Shown: positions 1 through 9,183 of the stretch, one piece after another
Position numbering within the stretch: the stretch's first letter is position 1
Layout of the letters: each line of letters opens with the position of its first letter
NCBI GenBank assembly: GCA_963576725.1
Contig: OY755251.1
Location: 37,393,246-37,457,245 of the forward strand
Origin: Azorinus chamasolen
Lineage: Eukaryota; Mollusca; Bivalvia; Cardiida; Solecurtidae
Length of the DNA stretch: 64,000 bases
Direction of reading: 5' to 3'
Position numbers and translations under genes: made by a program
The notes under the pieces: generated by a model
What the model saw: only the letters and a program-made list of their open reading frames with translations
The model's database searches: none
Told to the model about the DNA's origin: nothing

Positions 1-120
1 ATGCAGAAAGCTCCTGCAGGAGTTTTCTGCATTACTTTCGTCCTGCATTAAGCTACCACCTGCTTTTAAAAACATTAATGTTTCCTCGTTAAGTGGTCGC
101 TTTAATGGGGGTTTACTGTA
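1..120. mobile_element. F1 MITE, right half, cut by window edge
   Basis: The window opens inside the F hairpin (ATGCAGAAAGCTCC), runs through the core end (CTGCATTAAGCTACCACCTG) and finishes with a right terminus close to GTGGTCGCATTAGAGGGGTT ending in ACTGTA. The left half lies outside the window. Confidence 0.75.
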
Positions 121-199
121 ATCAAAACATCCCTTCGTTTGATCTAGATTCAAACGGCTGTGCACATCAATGGTACAGTTGCAGAAACTTACCCTGTCG

Positions 200-396
200 C
201 ATTCTAAAACATAAAATGTCAGCACAATTTCTGATCTGCTGGATGATTTGCCGATTTCCAATTCGTTCAAGCTTTTGAGAAACTACAAAGTGAGTGTCAA
301 ACATCTTGGATCCCAATGAGGCGCCGAGTTGCTCGGTATTTGATCTGGATCCAAGCTGTTCGCGAGATGCCAATCAACTCGTGCATAGCATAAGGA
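200..396 (-). mobile_element. Family D MITE, degenerate
   Basis: AAGCTTTTGAGAAACTAC and GAGTGTCAAACA precede a D hairpin (GGATCCCAATGAGGCGCCGA to GATCTGGATCCAAGCTGTT). The right end is GCATAAGGATTAA. The left edge is unclear. The hairpin has lost its perfect pairing. Bases 397-597 that follow hold nothing I recognise apart from one TGACGTCA at 403. Confidence 0.55.
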
Positions 397-597
397 TTAA
401 ATGACGTCACTAGATGGTATTTCAAGGCAGAGGGAATTTTACCAGACCAACTAATCAAATTTTCTGTTCTTTCGTTTTCTTGACGCTGTTCCAGAACTGG
501 CAGGGATATTTAAGAATGTAAGTAAATACGTCATTTCTATAACAGTTCTGGCGTTAACATAAAATCGTTTATGCGACGAAGCTGTTGCTTGCATTCC

Positions 598-815
598 TTA
601 TCCCTTTCCACCATTAATACGCATTTCTACGCCTCTGTAAAACTCACCTATTGAAACCGTTGTGATAAATAGAGCATTTGCTCCTATAAGAGCAAACGCT
701 CTATTTATCACAATGGTTTCAAACTACAAAAATATGAAAAAATCCTTTTCTCTTTTTTCGGTAGATTTAGTCGCATTGGTTGGATCTAAAAATAGCCCAT
801 GAGGTAATGGGTTAA
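598..815 (-). mobile_element. Family A MITE
   Basis: A full-length copy runs from TTATCCCTTTCCACC to GGTAATGGGTTAA. The 68-bp palindrome at 653-720 has GAAACC at its left end and GGTTTC at its right, with centre GCTCCTATAAGAGC. The sequence after it matches the family A long side (TCGGTAGATTTA, AAAATAGCC). Confidence 0.85.
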
Positions 816-879
816 ATGTTCAGAAAGAGAATAAGAGTATGCAGGGTAGGGCCTATAGATGTTTAATAGTCATTGATAC

Positions 880-1107
880 TCCATGTACTCTATGAATATT
901 CATGTAAGAAACAATGGCATCATGAATATTACTTAAATGACGAAGTCTGGTATGTGAATACAGGAACGTGGCCGTAGCAAAAATTTATAGAATAAGATCT
1001 ACATGTATATAATTCTATAAACAAACAACCGTTTGATCTGGAGCTACTGCCGGGGGAATGTTTTAAACGTTAAAGGGCGTTGGATATCTGTAGAGTAAAG
1101 GATTATT
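880..1107 (+). mobile_element. Family B MITE, decayed
   Basis: ATGAATATTCATGTAAGAAA and CATCATGAATATTA mark the B long arm, and GAATAAGATCTACATG the inner part. The hairpin is nearly lost (GTTTGATCTGGAGCTACTG). The end GAGTAAAGGATTA fits the B short-arm terminus. Confidence 0.55.
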
Positions 1108-1387
1108 TAAAACCAGTTTCTCAAAGATGATCGCTTGTTTCCTGCCTTCTGTCAAAATATCAGAAACCATTCGTCTACACTTGTATCATATATATGTATA
1201 TTACAAAAACTGTTCCAGCGACGAAAGTCCCAATACAACCATTTGGTAAACAAAAATTTTGAATATTGTCGTGACGTCATCCCATCATCGAGGCATCATC
1301 AGTGGCAATGTTATTGGATCAACCCGATTTTAAATGTGGCATCAATGCCTGTCTTTAAGACAGGTCGCAGCTTAATGTAGGCTAAAC

Positions 1388-1916
1388 GTCACACAGGAAG
1401 CACTGAAGGGAGATTTCTGCACGGGTCACACAGGAAGCACTGAAGGGAGATTTCTGCACGTCACACAGGAAGCACTGAAGGGAGATTTCTGCACGTCACA
1501 CAGGAAGCACTGAAGGGAGATTTCTGCACGTCACACAGGAAGCACTGAAGGGAGATTTCTGAACGTCACACAGGAAGCACTGAAGGGAGATTTCTGCACG
1601 TCACACAGGAAGCACTGAAGGGAGATTTCTGCACGTCACACAGGAAGCACTGAAGGGAGATTTCTGCACGTCACACAGGAAGCACTGAAGGGAGATTTCT
1701 GAACGTCACACAGGAAGCACTGAAGGGAGATTTCTGCACGTCACACAGGAAGCACTGAAGGGAGATTTCTGCACGTCACACAGGAAGCACTGAAGGGAGA
1801 TTTCTGCACGTCACACAGGAAGCACTGAAGGGAGATTTCTGAACGTCACACAGGAAGCACTGAAGGGAGATTTCTGCACGTCACACAGGAAGCACTGAAG
1901 GGAGATTTCTGCACGG
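1388..1916. repeat. 35-bp tandem array, 15 copies
   Basis: The unit starts GTCACACAGGAAGCACTGAA and ends with GATTTCTGCAC. After the first unit (2 bp longer) the period is exactly 35 bp. The variant GAAC instead of GCAC falls at 1561, 1701 and 1841, which is every fourth unit, so a 140-bp higher-order repeat is present. The unit resembles the F core's left hairpin arm (GTCACACAGAAAGCTCC in the copy at 15.9 kb). Confidence 0.95.
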
Positions 1917-1928
1917 GTTCATCCTGTA

Positions 1929-2156
1929 TTAACCCTTTCTCCATAGGCTATTTTTAGACCCAACCTCTTTGAATGAATCTACCCAAAAGGAGCATTTACT
2001 AGAGAATAGTAAAAATTTAGAATGTTGCAGTTTGAAACCATTGTAATAAATAGAGCATTTGCTCCTATAGGAGCAAATGCTCTATTTATCACAATGGTTT
2101 CATAAAGTGACTTTTACAGAGGCGTAGAAAGGCGTATTTATGGAGGAAAGGGTTAA
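1929..2156 (+). mobile_element. Family A MITE nested in F
   Basis: The copy runs from TTAACCCTTTCTCCATAGGC to GAGGAAAGGGTTAA with an intact palindrome at about 2034-2101. TTAA occurs on both sides and the host F core resumes directly after it, which supports a TTAA target duplication. Confidence 0.9.
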
Positions 2157-2417
2157 GAAACATCCGGCATAAACAGATCTAAATTATTCTTTATTATAAA
2201 TCCTATTTATAAAGGTTTTACTGTATAAATATTTAAATGAAGTCATTGACATGTCCTGTAAACAATACGGACTGGCTCTAGTTGATGATATAAGAAAAAA
2301 CATTGGTTTTAGCATGACTAGTGCTATATGTAGTAGCTTAACCCCTTCAACCCTGAATAATCAGAGTGGAATAGCCCAGCATTGTTTAACTGTTAAGTCC
2401 ACTCAACATGAAAGGCT

Positions 2418-2525
2418 CAAACTTGCCCGAAGATTTTGAATGACAAACAGTGCAGACTCTAATCGGGGGGGGGGGGGGGGGGTAAGAATCCTCTGATCTG
2501 GATATACACCGTTTGCAAATTCCCT
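2418..2525. mobile_element. Family E MITE with poly-G at the hairpin centre
   Basis: GATTTTGAATGACAAACAGT at the left and CCTCTGATCTGGATAT then CACCGTTTGCAAA at the right are the two E arms. An uninterrupted run of 18 G (2465-2482) replaces the hairpin apex. Confidence 0.65.
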
Positions 2526-2892
2526 AAATATTCACAAATTTAAATCATGGCCAGTGTCCCTTGCCAGAGGAATCTGAAAATAGTGTACACCTGGACCTAT
2601 AGGAACCCTCTTATGCCATGATTGCTCCATATTTTATACTGGAAATAATTTTAGATTCCATTATAATACCCATTTTGGCAAGTCCATTTAGTTTTATTGG
2701 CTAAAGGGGTTAGTGGATCGTGGCATACTGGGGCATTGAATCTCAACTGGATCTTTCATAATTATTACTACTAGGTACTAATGCAAAAGCCATATCGCCC
2801 ATTAGCTTTAAGATCTATAAGTACCCTTAGTTAATCGATAAGAAGATGTTTATCTGGTGCTATGATGTTCCATTAATGATTATTACTTTTTC

Positions 2893-3047
2893 CCTTTACC
2901 TGATAGAGACACGTATTTTACTCATTTATAGAGTAAACCCAGATCAGATAGCTCTTGCTCTGTTTAATTATTTAATAAACCTTTACTCTATGCCTTTCTA
3001 CGTCACGTCTTTGCAAACAGAGTAGACCCAGATCAGACGCTCTCTCG
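2893..3047 (-). mobile_element. Two short-arm fragments of family B
   Basis: CCCTTTACCTGATAGAGACA followed by GAGTAAACCCAGATCAGATA (2893-2965), then CTTTGCAAACAGAGTAGACC with CAGATCAGACG (2986-3047), each begin like a B short arm and stop in the hairpin. 2526-2892 holds a possible worn E piece (CTATAGGAACCCTCTTATG near 2600) and otherwise nothing clear. Confidence 0.5.
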
Positions 3048-3272
3048 TATTTCAGCGAGAACAGACTTCACGATTTACCGGCGGAGTTTTATTTATACCG
3101 CGTCATCTCTCATTATGTATTCTGCATAAAGGTGAGGGTCCGGTTCGAGCTATAATATGCTTATAAATAATCCCGGAACTATTCAGACGAGTATCCCGCT
3201 TGGGTTTCATCAACGTGTACCCAAAAATAATGAGTAACTGCCGCTTTAACACTTTACCTCATAAATATTCAT

Positions 3273-3517
3273 ATTCACCCTTTACCTGTTCTCTGTTTAT
3301 TCTAAATGTCAATACCTATTGAATATTCATGGACAAAATAGATATAATGGAAGATGGAACATTGTAGCCATTTCAGAAAGTAAAGAAACAAGTCTGTCCA
3401 ATTTCTTTAGCAAACGGAGCAGATCCTGACCGGATGGCTCCTATAGGGGCCGTCTGATATGGGTCTACTCTGTTTGCAAATGCGATAAAACCTGTTTTTA
3501 TGAAGAAAATGTTTAAA
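3273..3517 (+). mobile_element. Family B2 MITE
   Basis: Subtype B2 is marked by TGTTCTCTGTTTATTC, CAATACCTATTGAATATTCA, GACAAAATAGATATAATGGA and AACATTGTAGCCATTT, followed by the B hairpin (GGCTCCTATAGGGGCCGTCT) and TCTACTCTGTTTGCAAATGC. Both ends are worn. Confidence 0.7.
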
Positions 3518-3953
3518 CATAATGACACCATACATATGAATTAGATTTAGACACATGAAAGTTGATCTACGACAGAAGCTAAAGACTCACATTTATATTC
3601 CTTGTGGAAACAGAGCAGATACCGATGCGACATTTCCTACTGGTACCGTCTGATCTGGATCTACCCTGTTTGCAAAGGTGTTAATCCTTTCGGCACCGAA
3701 TTTCTAAGTGTCGTCTGCAATCCAATTGTTGTTAAATAATTCGGTACAATAAGGAAATGAGATAAATACATGCAAATTTCAGAGGAATAAAACACAGATA
3801 TAGAGATTAATTGAGACAAAAAGTGAAGTCCCTGATCAGACGCCGCCTTGAAAAGGCGGCGTCTGATCTGGGACTGCACTATTTCTCGTGGTGCATTTAT
3901 CCGACATTCGCTGCGACAGGGTTAAAAAGCGTCTCAATGGAGTAAAGGGCTAA
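3518..3953 (+). mobile_element. Family B MITE split by a C element
   Basis: The B hairpin (GGAAACAGAGCAGA to TCTACCCTGTTTGCAAAGG) leads into GTGTTAA. The C element follows, and B resumes with TTAAAAAGCGTCTC and ends AGTAAAGGGCTAA. Left sequence is degraded. Confidence 0.6.
3681..3925 (+). mobile_element. Family C MITE nested in B
   Basis: A 245-bp copy from TTAATCCTTTCGGCACCGAA to GCGACAGGGTTAA. The 25-bp hairpin GACGCCGCCTTGAAAAGGCG at about 3839 is perfect. TTAA lies at both ends within the host B sequence. Confidence 0.9.
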
Positions 3954-4024
3954 GTAACCGACTAAAGACCACGCGTCAGGGGAACATTTTCACGGACGAC
4001 CGTAGTGTATCATCAGTTTCCTGG

Positions 4025-4190
4025 TCCTTTACCTCATGAATATTCATGCAGATTAATGCTTATTTGTATAAATTAGCTAAGTGTTTTGCTTGCAGCGTAT
4101 TTATATGAGTCCATAAACAAATAGGGCAGACATTGAGTCTACTCAGTGTTGCAAAACGTCAACATTTTAAAAGTGCATAACGTAAAGATT
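4025..4190 (+). mobile_element. Family B MITE, decayed
   Basis: CCTTTACCTCATGAATATTC starts the B long arm. CATAAACAAATAGGGCAGAC is a worn hairpin arm and GTTGCAAAACGTC a worn short arm. Confidence 0.5.
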
Positions 4191-4202
4191 TAGTATAACT
4201 AG

Positions 4203-4436
4203 TTAACCCTTCTCCTCATGAATATTTAGTAGGAAATGATGACTGTGTGAATATTAATTAGCTGTTTTTTATAATGTCATGATTAACAAGGAAATTGTAC
4301 ATGGAAAGAAACTGCAGAACCACATCTTTTTCATAAGTAAACATAGCAGACCCTGATCTCAAACTGATGCCGTCAGGTCTGGATCTACTCTGTTTGCAAA
4401 TGCGTGAATAAGCGTCTGTATGATGGAAAGCGTTAA
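4203..4436 (+). mobile_element. Family B MITE
   Basis: TTAACCCTTCTCCTCATGAA at the left and GATGGAAAGCGTTAA at the right bound a full-length copy. The hairpin has a damaged apex (CTGATCTCAAACTGATGCCG). Confidence 0.8.
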
Positions 4437-4460
4437 ATAAATACCTTGCTCAAATCTGCC

Positions 4461-4672
4461 TTAAGCCTTACAATGCGGGAAACGAGTCACTAATGTCCTT
4501 TGCAAACGGTGTAGACCCATATGAGAGGGCTCCTAGGGGACTCCTTTCACCCTGGTCAGCACTGTTTGTCATGTTACACTTTTATTTAGAAAAATCCCTA
4601 ATACTCACAATAAGCTTGATCTGTTTGAATTTTGCAACAGTCCATTTGAAAATTCAGCGTTGTAAAGGTTAA
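4461..4672. mobile_element. Family E MITE, full length
   Basis: TTAAGCCTTACAATGCG at the left pairs with CGTTGTAAAGGTTAA at the right, giving the best view of E termini. Inside are GCAAACGGTGTAGACC, the centre GGGCTCCTAGGGGACTCC, and CAGCACTGTTTGTCATGTTA. Confidence 0.75.
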
Positions 4673-4919
4673 ATACGCGATTTAGCATAAAGCTAAAGGA
4701 TTAGTAAACATAAATTGCATCACCCCAAGATAATCTTTGCCGTATATTTCTATGTCTTGTTATCCCTTCGTCTACAGTATAACCTGTCTAACGCGGCCAT
4801 GAAGAAGATGTCTAATTATAGATCTGTAAGGCAGGTGGTAGCTTAATGCAGGTTAAAAGTAATGCAGAAAGCTCTTTCTGCATTACTTTTGGCCTGAAGT
4901 TAGCTTTGTCACACTCATA

Positions 4920-5215
4920 TGTTCAATGTGTGGTGTGCGGTGGTCTAGTGGTAACGCGTTTGACTACCAATCCGGAGGTCCTGGATTCAAATGCCGGCCC
5001 CTCCCGGAAATTTCAGAGACGCTTTTCAGTGTCTCCAATCCGCACCTCCTCTCCACCACGGGTTAAAATGGGTACCTGTGACGATCACGAGCCGAACTGC
5101 GGCTGCATGATTGCGCCATATGTTAGCAGTGCTCAATATTGTAGACGAATGACTCAATGACCAGGGAAGTAAATGTACAGTCGGTTGAGTGGTCATTCGG
5201 AAAGTAGACTATAAC
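4920..5215 (+). mobile_element. tRNA-derived SINE
   Basis: A pol III A box (TGGTCTAGTGG, 4941-4951) and B box (GGATTCAAATGCC, 4983-4995) are spaced as in a tRNA. A body unrelated to tRNA follows (CTCCTCTCCACCACGGG and on). CTTTGTCACA occurs at 4904-4913 and 5223-5232 and may be the target duplication. A tRNA gene is unlikely because the acceptor stem does not close. Its family is not recognised. Confidence 0.6.
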
Positions 5216-5456
5216 TAGAGGCCTTTGTCACAAAAACGGATGTCTCCCATCCCCATCGCACCCAGAGAATAACAATATATCACATTTCTGTACATGAGAA
5301 CTCGACCGGATAAGATGTGTGACAGACAGACAAACACTTCTAACAAAAACAATGTGCACAGGGAAATAACTAAAAATGTTGCTACCATAGTAATGGACTT
5401 CATGAATGATACTTCCCCTCATTATGCGCTTTCTTCACCACATTTTTAAACAAAAA
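5216..5456. other. Lead-in to the 150-bp repeat block
   Basis: TATAACTAG and ATGTCTCCC here resemble sequence near 6710-6750 at the far end of the block, so this may be the block's own left boundary. No gene is visible. Confidence 0.3.
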
Positions 5457-6765
5457 ATGATAACACCTAATAACTCCAAAAATATTGATACCAGAGTTAT
5501 GGCCCCTGTAAACGACACTTCCTTTGATCATGCTCTTTCCATAATTGAAATATCATTCTAATAGCATAAGTAGAACAGGGGTTATTTATCGGACATAAAA
5601 TATAACAAAGGGCAATAACTCCAAACATATTGAAGCCATAGTTATTGCCCTTGTTCCCTTGTTCATGACACTTTCCCAAATCATGCTCTTTCCATGTATG
5701 ACGTTTCAATACAATGACACGAGCAATGTAGAAATTATTGTCCAGACAAGAAAGTGTGAAACAAATGTACAAGGGGCAATAACTCTCAATTTATTGAATC
5801 CAGAGTTATGGACCTTGTACATGACCCTTCCACTCATCATGCTCTTTCCATGTAGGAAGTTTCACTCCAATGGAATGAGCCATATAGGAGTTATCGTCCA
5901 CACACAAAAAATGTGAAAAAAGTTACAAGGGTCAATAACTCCAACATTAGTAAATGGTTATGGTCTTGGGTATGACACTTCCTCTTATCGTGACCTTTCC
6001 ATGCATGAAGTTTGAATTCAATGGCATGAACCACATATGAGTTATTGTCCGGACAAAAAAGTGTTGTTTTTTTTGCAAGGAGCAATAACTCAGTGAAGCC
6101 AGTGTTGTGGACCTTAGGCATGACACTTCCTCTCATCATGATATTTCCATGTATGAAGTTTCAATCATATGACATTAATCATATAGGAGTTATCGTCCGG
6201 ACAAAATAAATGTGAAAAAACATTACAAGGGCAATAACTCCGATATTAGTGAAGCTAGAGTTGTGGACATAGAGCATGACACTCTCTCTTATCATGATCT
6301 TTCCATTATGATGTTTCAAAAGAATGGCATGAGCTATATAGGAGTTATCGTCCAGACAAAACAATATGAAAAACATTACAAGGGCAATTACTCCAATATG
6401 AGTGAAGCCAGAGTTATTGACCTTGTGCATGACATTTTCTCTCATCATGATCTTTCCATGTATGAAGTTTCAATCCAATGGCGTGAGCCATATAGCAGTT
6501 ATCGTCCGGACAAAAAAGTGTGAACTTTTACAAAGGGGCAATTACTCCAATATTAGTGAAGCCAGAGTTATGGACATTGTGCATGACACTTCCTCTCATT
6601 ATGCTCTTTCCATATATGAATGTTCAACCAACTGGCATCAGGCATATTGAAGATATCGTCCGGACAAGAAAGTGTGACGGACGGACGGACAGACAGATAA
6701 CTCTCACGAAAGCAATATGTCTCCCCCATATGAGGAGAGTCATAACTAGGTACTTTACTTTTTAA
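5457..6765. repeat. About 150-bp tandem repeat block, 7 to 8 diverged units
   Basis: CAATAACTCC or close variants recur at 5613, 5777, 5933, 6083, 6232, 6385 and 6539, so units are 149-164 bp. Each unit also carries AGAGTTATGGACCTTGT, TCATCATGATCTTTCCATG and GTTATCGTCCGGACAA. The block ends with GACGGACGGACGGACAGACA. Many short open frames on both strands come only from this repeat. Confidence 0.9.
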
Positions 6766-6797
6766 ATGAACGGCCGATTGGGACAGGTTCTACTGTA

Positions 6798-7112
6798 ATG
6801 AAATAATGACATCATGGATATCTATGGGCTGAAATTATCTAATCGTATATGAACACAGGACTTTCTGAAAATGGCATAAACGGTATCATCTATACAATTA
6901 TGTAAGTATACGGAACAGACACTGGTCCTGTAGGAGCGGTTTGATCAGGGTCTGCTCTGTTTGCTTATGAACTAATATAGATATGGTTTTACAGTTTCTG
7001 CCATGGTCAAAAATTCCATTTTTCATTGGCCATTATGGAAATTCAGTTAATGAATATTCACTAAGTCATTAATTATTGTATAAATAGTCATGAGGTAAAG
7101 GGCAATGTATTA
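6798..7112. mobile_element. Family B fold-back copy with two long arms
   Basis: Unlike most B copies, both sides of the hairpin (CTGGTCCTGTAGGAGCGGTT) carry long-arm sequence: ATAATGACATCATGGATATC at the left and CAGTTTCTGCCATGGTC to GTCATGAGGTAAAGGG at the right. Confidence 0.65.
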
Positions 7113-7320
7113 CATGTGTACAATTCAGATGTAACACCAACGAAAGTCGTCTTGTTTGGCTGATTTCCCCAAACAAGCGAATATTAAATATGCAGGTAAA
7201 TAGTATATAATCTATATCACTGACTTAATGTTATTTAAAGTGGACACACATATGTTTTCTTATGATTTTCACCACGGGATATATCATTATTTGAAGTGTT
7301 TATATTAATTGTTGCCTGTA
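7113..7320. other. Unclassified DNA
   Basis: No family signature, palindrome or convincing reading frame is seen. The sequence is AT-rich. Confidence 0.4.
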
Positions 7321-7373
7321 AACCCTTTCCCTCATATAAACGCCTTTTCACGTCTTTGCAAACAGAGGAGACC
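7321..7373 (-). mobile_element. Family B solo short arm
   Basis: AACCCTTTCCCTCATATAAA and CAAACAGAGGAGACC are the B short arm. The element stops where the hairpin should begin. Confidence 0.6.
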
Positions 7374-7489
7374 ATTTTGTGGTGGCAAATGAACGCACTC
7401 TGACTACAACATGACGGCCTATCCGTTGATAAACGTCCTTGAGACAGAGAAGCCTCTCTATAATGGCCATTTTTGAGTTTGATAGACAG

Positions 7490-7710
7490 GTGATAGTCTA
7501 ACCTAGGTTGTGATAACAGCTGTCTTATAGACAGGTAATTGAATATTACAGGCTATGCCTGACAGACAGGTGGCAGCCTAACACCAACAAGCTGTAGTAT
7601 AGACAGATTATGGCCTAACGCAGATAATACAAAAAGATGTCTTATATACAGGCAATAGAACAACAGGTAAGTAAATCTTTATTATAGACAGATGATGACC
7701 TAACGCAGAT
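7490..7710. repeat. Degenerate tandem of the F core motif, about 6 units
   Basis: GATAGACAGGTGATAGTCTA, AGACAGGTGGCAGCCTAA, GACAGATTATGGCCTAACGC and GACAGATGATGACCTAACGC recur every 35-60 bp. They match the F core edge (ACAGGTGGCAGCTTAATGCA), so this looks like an old array grown from an F element. Confidence 0.6.
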
Positions 7711-7936
7711 AATACATGTATCACTACGTATGTCTAGAATGACATGTGACAGCTTAATACAGGTCGAAAGTAATGCTGAAAGCTCCTACATGAGCTTTTA
7801 AAATTACTTTAGACTTACATTAAACTGTGTATTTAAGAAATTGTCCAGATTAGAACCCGGCTGACTCAAACCCTTGTTATCTCGAAATAATTTGTATGGT
7901 CCCTTGAAGTTCGAGATAAATAAAAGTTCAACTGTA
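7711..7936. mobile_element. F4 (Tigger-like) MITE, left end lost
   Basis: ACATGTGACAGCTTAATACA, the hairpin GCTGAAAGCTCCTACATGAG and the right end AAGTTCAACTGTA identify F4. The left terminal repeat is absent. Confidence 0.7.
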
Positions 7937-7957
7937 CATAGCGTGTGTATATGTAGA

Positions 7958-8135
7958 AGCCGTCAGATCAGGGTTTGCTGGCCAGGATCTTCTCTGTTTG
8001 CTTATGATACGATATAGATCTGGTTCTACATGTTTTGCAATGATAAAACAATTCCTTATTCATGGTGTCATTCTAAAAGAAATCCAGCTAATTAGTCATC
8101 ATTTCTACATGAATATTCATGAGGTAAAGGATTAA
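7958..8135 (-). mobile_element. Family B MITE, right half
   Basis: It starts in the hairpin (AAGCCGTCAGATCAGGG) and continues through CTCTGTTTGCTTATGATACG to CATGAATATTCATGAGGTAA and AGGATTAA. Confidence 0.7.
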
Positions 8136-8170
8136 CTATCCGTGCCAGTAAACACATCATGTTTAAACTA

Positions 8171-8350
8171 TACAGTAAAACCCCTCTAATGCGACCACCA
8201 AAAATGGGTGGCAGAGGCAGGTGGTTGCTTAATGCAGGATGAAAGTAGCTTTCTATATAGCTTTCGTACTGCATTAAGAAACCACCTGATTATAAAGACA
8301 GAAATGTTTGTTTATTTATTTAGTGGTCGCATTAGAGGAGTTTTACTGTA
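8171..8350. mobile_element. F1 MITE, complete 180-bp copy
   Basis: TACAGTAAAACCCCTCTAAT and its partner ATTAGAGGAGTTTTACTGTA give terminal repeats of about 28 bp that continue into GCGACCAC and GTGGTCGC. The TA at each edge fits a mariner/pogo target site. The inner hairpin is shortened (GAAAGTAGCTTTCTATATAG). Confidence 0.9.
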
Positions 8351-8590
8351 GTTTGCTAAACCCCATCATATCCTGCTCCTGTTGCGCAGCATTATAATTA
8401 AAGGTTAGCCTTGGATCTGTTACTTGTGAATTACGCCCAAACGTATCGTTCAAACGAATGCTACTGAATGATTAAGTTATTTGTCAACTTGTTGATGACT
8501 AAAAACCATAACAGTCACTAGAATATACAGAAATATTGAAACTGGAGATGTTCACAATGCATACGTGTATTGTTATCATTACAATTTTAA
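8351..8590. other. Unclassified DNA
   Basis: No repeat-family signature or coding signal is seen here. Confidence 0.4.
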
Positions 8591-8739
8591 TTAACCCGTT
8601 CCCCGATAGAAAGGCCTTTTAATGTCTTTGCAAACAAAGTAGACCCATGTAGGAGCCGTCTGCTCAGGGTCAACTTTGGATGCTTATTGCATTATATAGA
8701 TCTTATTTCTGCCATTTCCAAAACACCCTGTGTTTAATA
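8591..8739 (-). mobile_element. Family B MITE, truncated by F2
   Basis: TTAACCCGTTCCCCGATAGA starts the short arm, TAGGAGCCGTCTGCTCAGGG is half of the hairpin, and the long arm stops at TTTCCAAAACACCCTGTGTT where the F2 begins. Confidence 0.7.
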
Positions 8740-8930
8740 TACAGTAGAACCTGTCCTAAGAGGCCATACATTTATTGAATATAAGAGTCTTATAAAGCCG
8801 GCGGCTGGTTAATGCAGGGCAATAGTAAGGCAAAAAGCTCCTATATGAGCTTTATGCATTATGCTTAACCTGCATTAAGCTACCACCTGCCTTACAGACC
8901 CATAATTATACCTATTTTTGATTACTTTTG
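8740..8930. mobile_element. F2 MITE, right end lost
   Basis: TACAGTAGAACCTGTCCTAA starts the element. The core (CTTAATGCAGGGCAATAGTA to CTGCATTAAGCTACCACCTG) is intact, and the element stops at TTTTTGATTAC, joined to a truncated A. Confidence 0.75.
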
Positions 8931-9086
8931 GAGAAAAGGAAAAAAATAGAATTGTATAGTATTGAAACCATTGTGATAAATAAGAGCATTTGCTCCTATG
9001 GAGCAAATGCTCTATTTACGTCAATGGTTTCAAAAAGTGACTTTTACAGAGGCGTCAAAAGGCGTCACTAGGAGGGAATGGTTTAA
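8931..9086 (+). mobile_element. Family A MITE, left-truncated
   Basis: It enters at GGAGAAAAGGAAAAAAATAG and continues through the palindrome (8964-9031) to GAGGGAATGGTTTAA. F2 and A are joined without their facing ends, so the junction probably arose by deletion or recombination. Confidence 0.75.
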
Positions 9087-9099
9087 GATCGGTTCTGTT

Positions 9100-9183
9100 G
9101 AACCATAATAAAACCAAATCAGCCTATAGATATGCATGTTGTTAAAATTTCTCACTAGAATATCCATCGGGCAAAGCGTTAAA
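9100..9183 (-). mobile_element. Possible family B end, decayed
   Basis: AACCATAATAAAACCAAATC, TTCTCACTAGAATATCCATC and GGGCAAAGCGTTAA fit a worn B long arm. Confidence 0.35.

Larger units (their letters stand above)
1310..2225. mobile_element. F3-like MITE swollen by an array and a nested A element
   Basis: The left part (GTCTTTAAGACAGGTCGCAG, then CTTAATGTAGG) and the right part (TTAAGAAACATCCGGCATAA to GGTTTTACTGTA) are the two halves of one F core. Between them lie a 35-bp tandem array and a family A element sitting in the TTAA of the core motif CTGTATTAAG. The left terminal repeat is too degraded to find. Confidence 0.7.
4773..6797. mobile_element. F2 MITE opened by a SINE and a repeat block
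   Basis: The left end TACAGTATAACCTGTCTAAC and the core with hairpin TAATGCAGAAAGCTCTTTCT are on one side. The right end (GGACAGGTTCTACTGTA, to 6797) is about 1.9 kb away, where a simple F2 would be about 200 bp. A tRNA-like SINE and about 1.5 kb of 150-bp repeats fill the gap. The unit may instead be two broken F2 copies. Confidence 0.55.

Noticed and set aside
4935..5005. Functional tRNA gene
   Set aside because: A and B boxes are present, but the acceptor stem does not pair and a SINE-like body follows without a terminator at the expected place.
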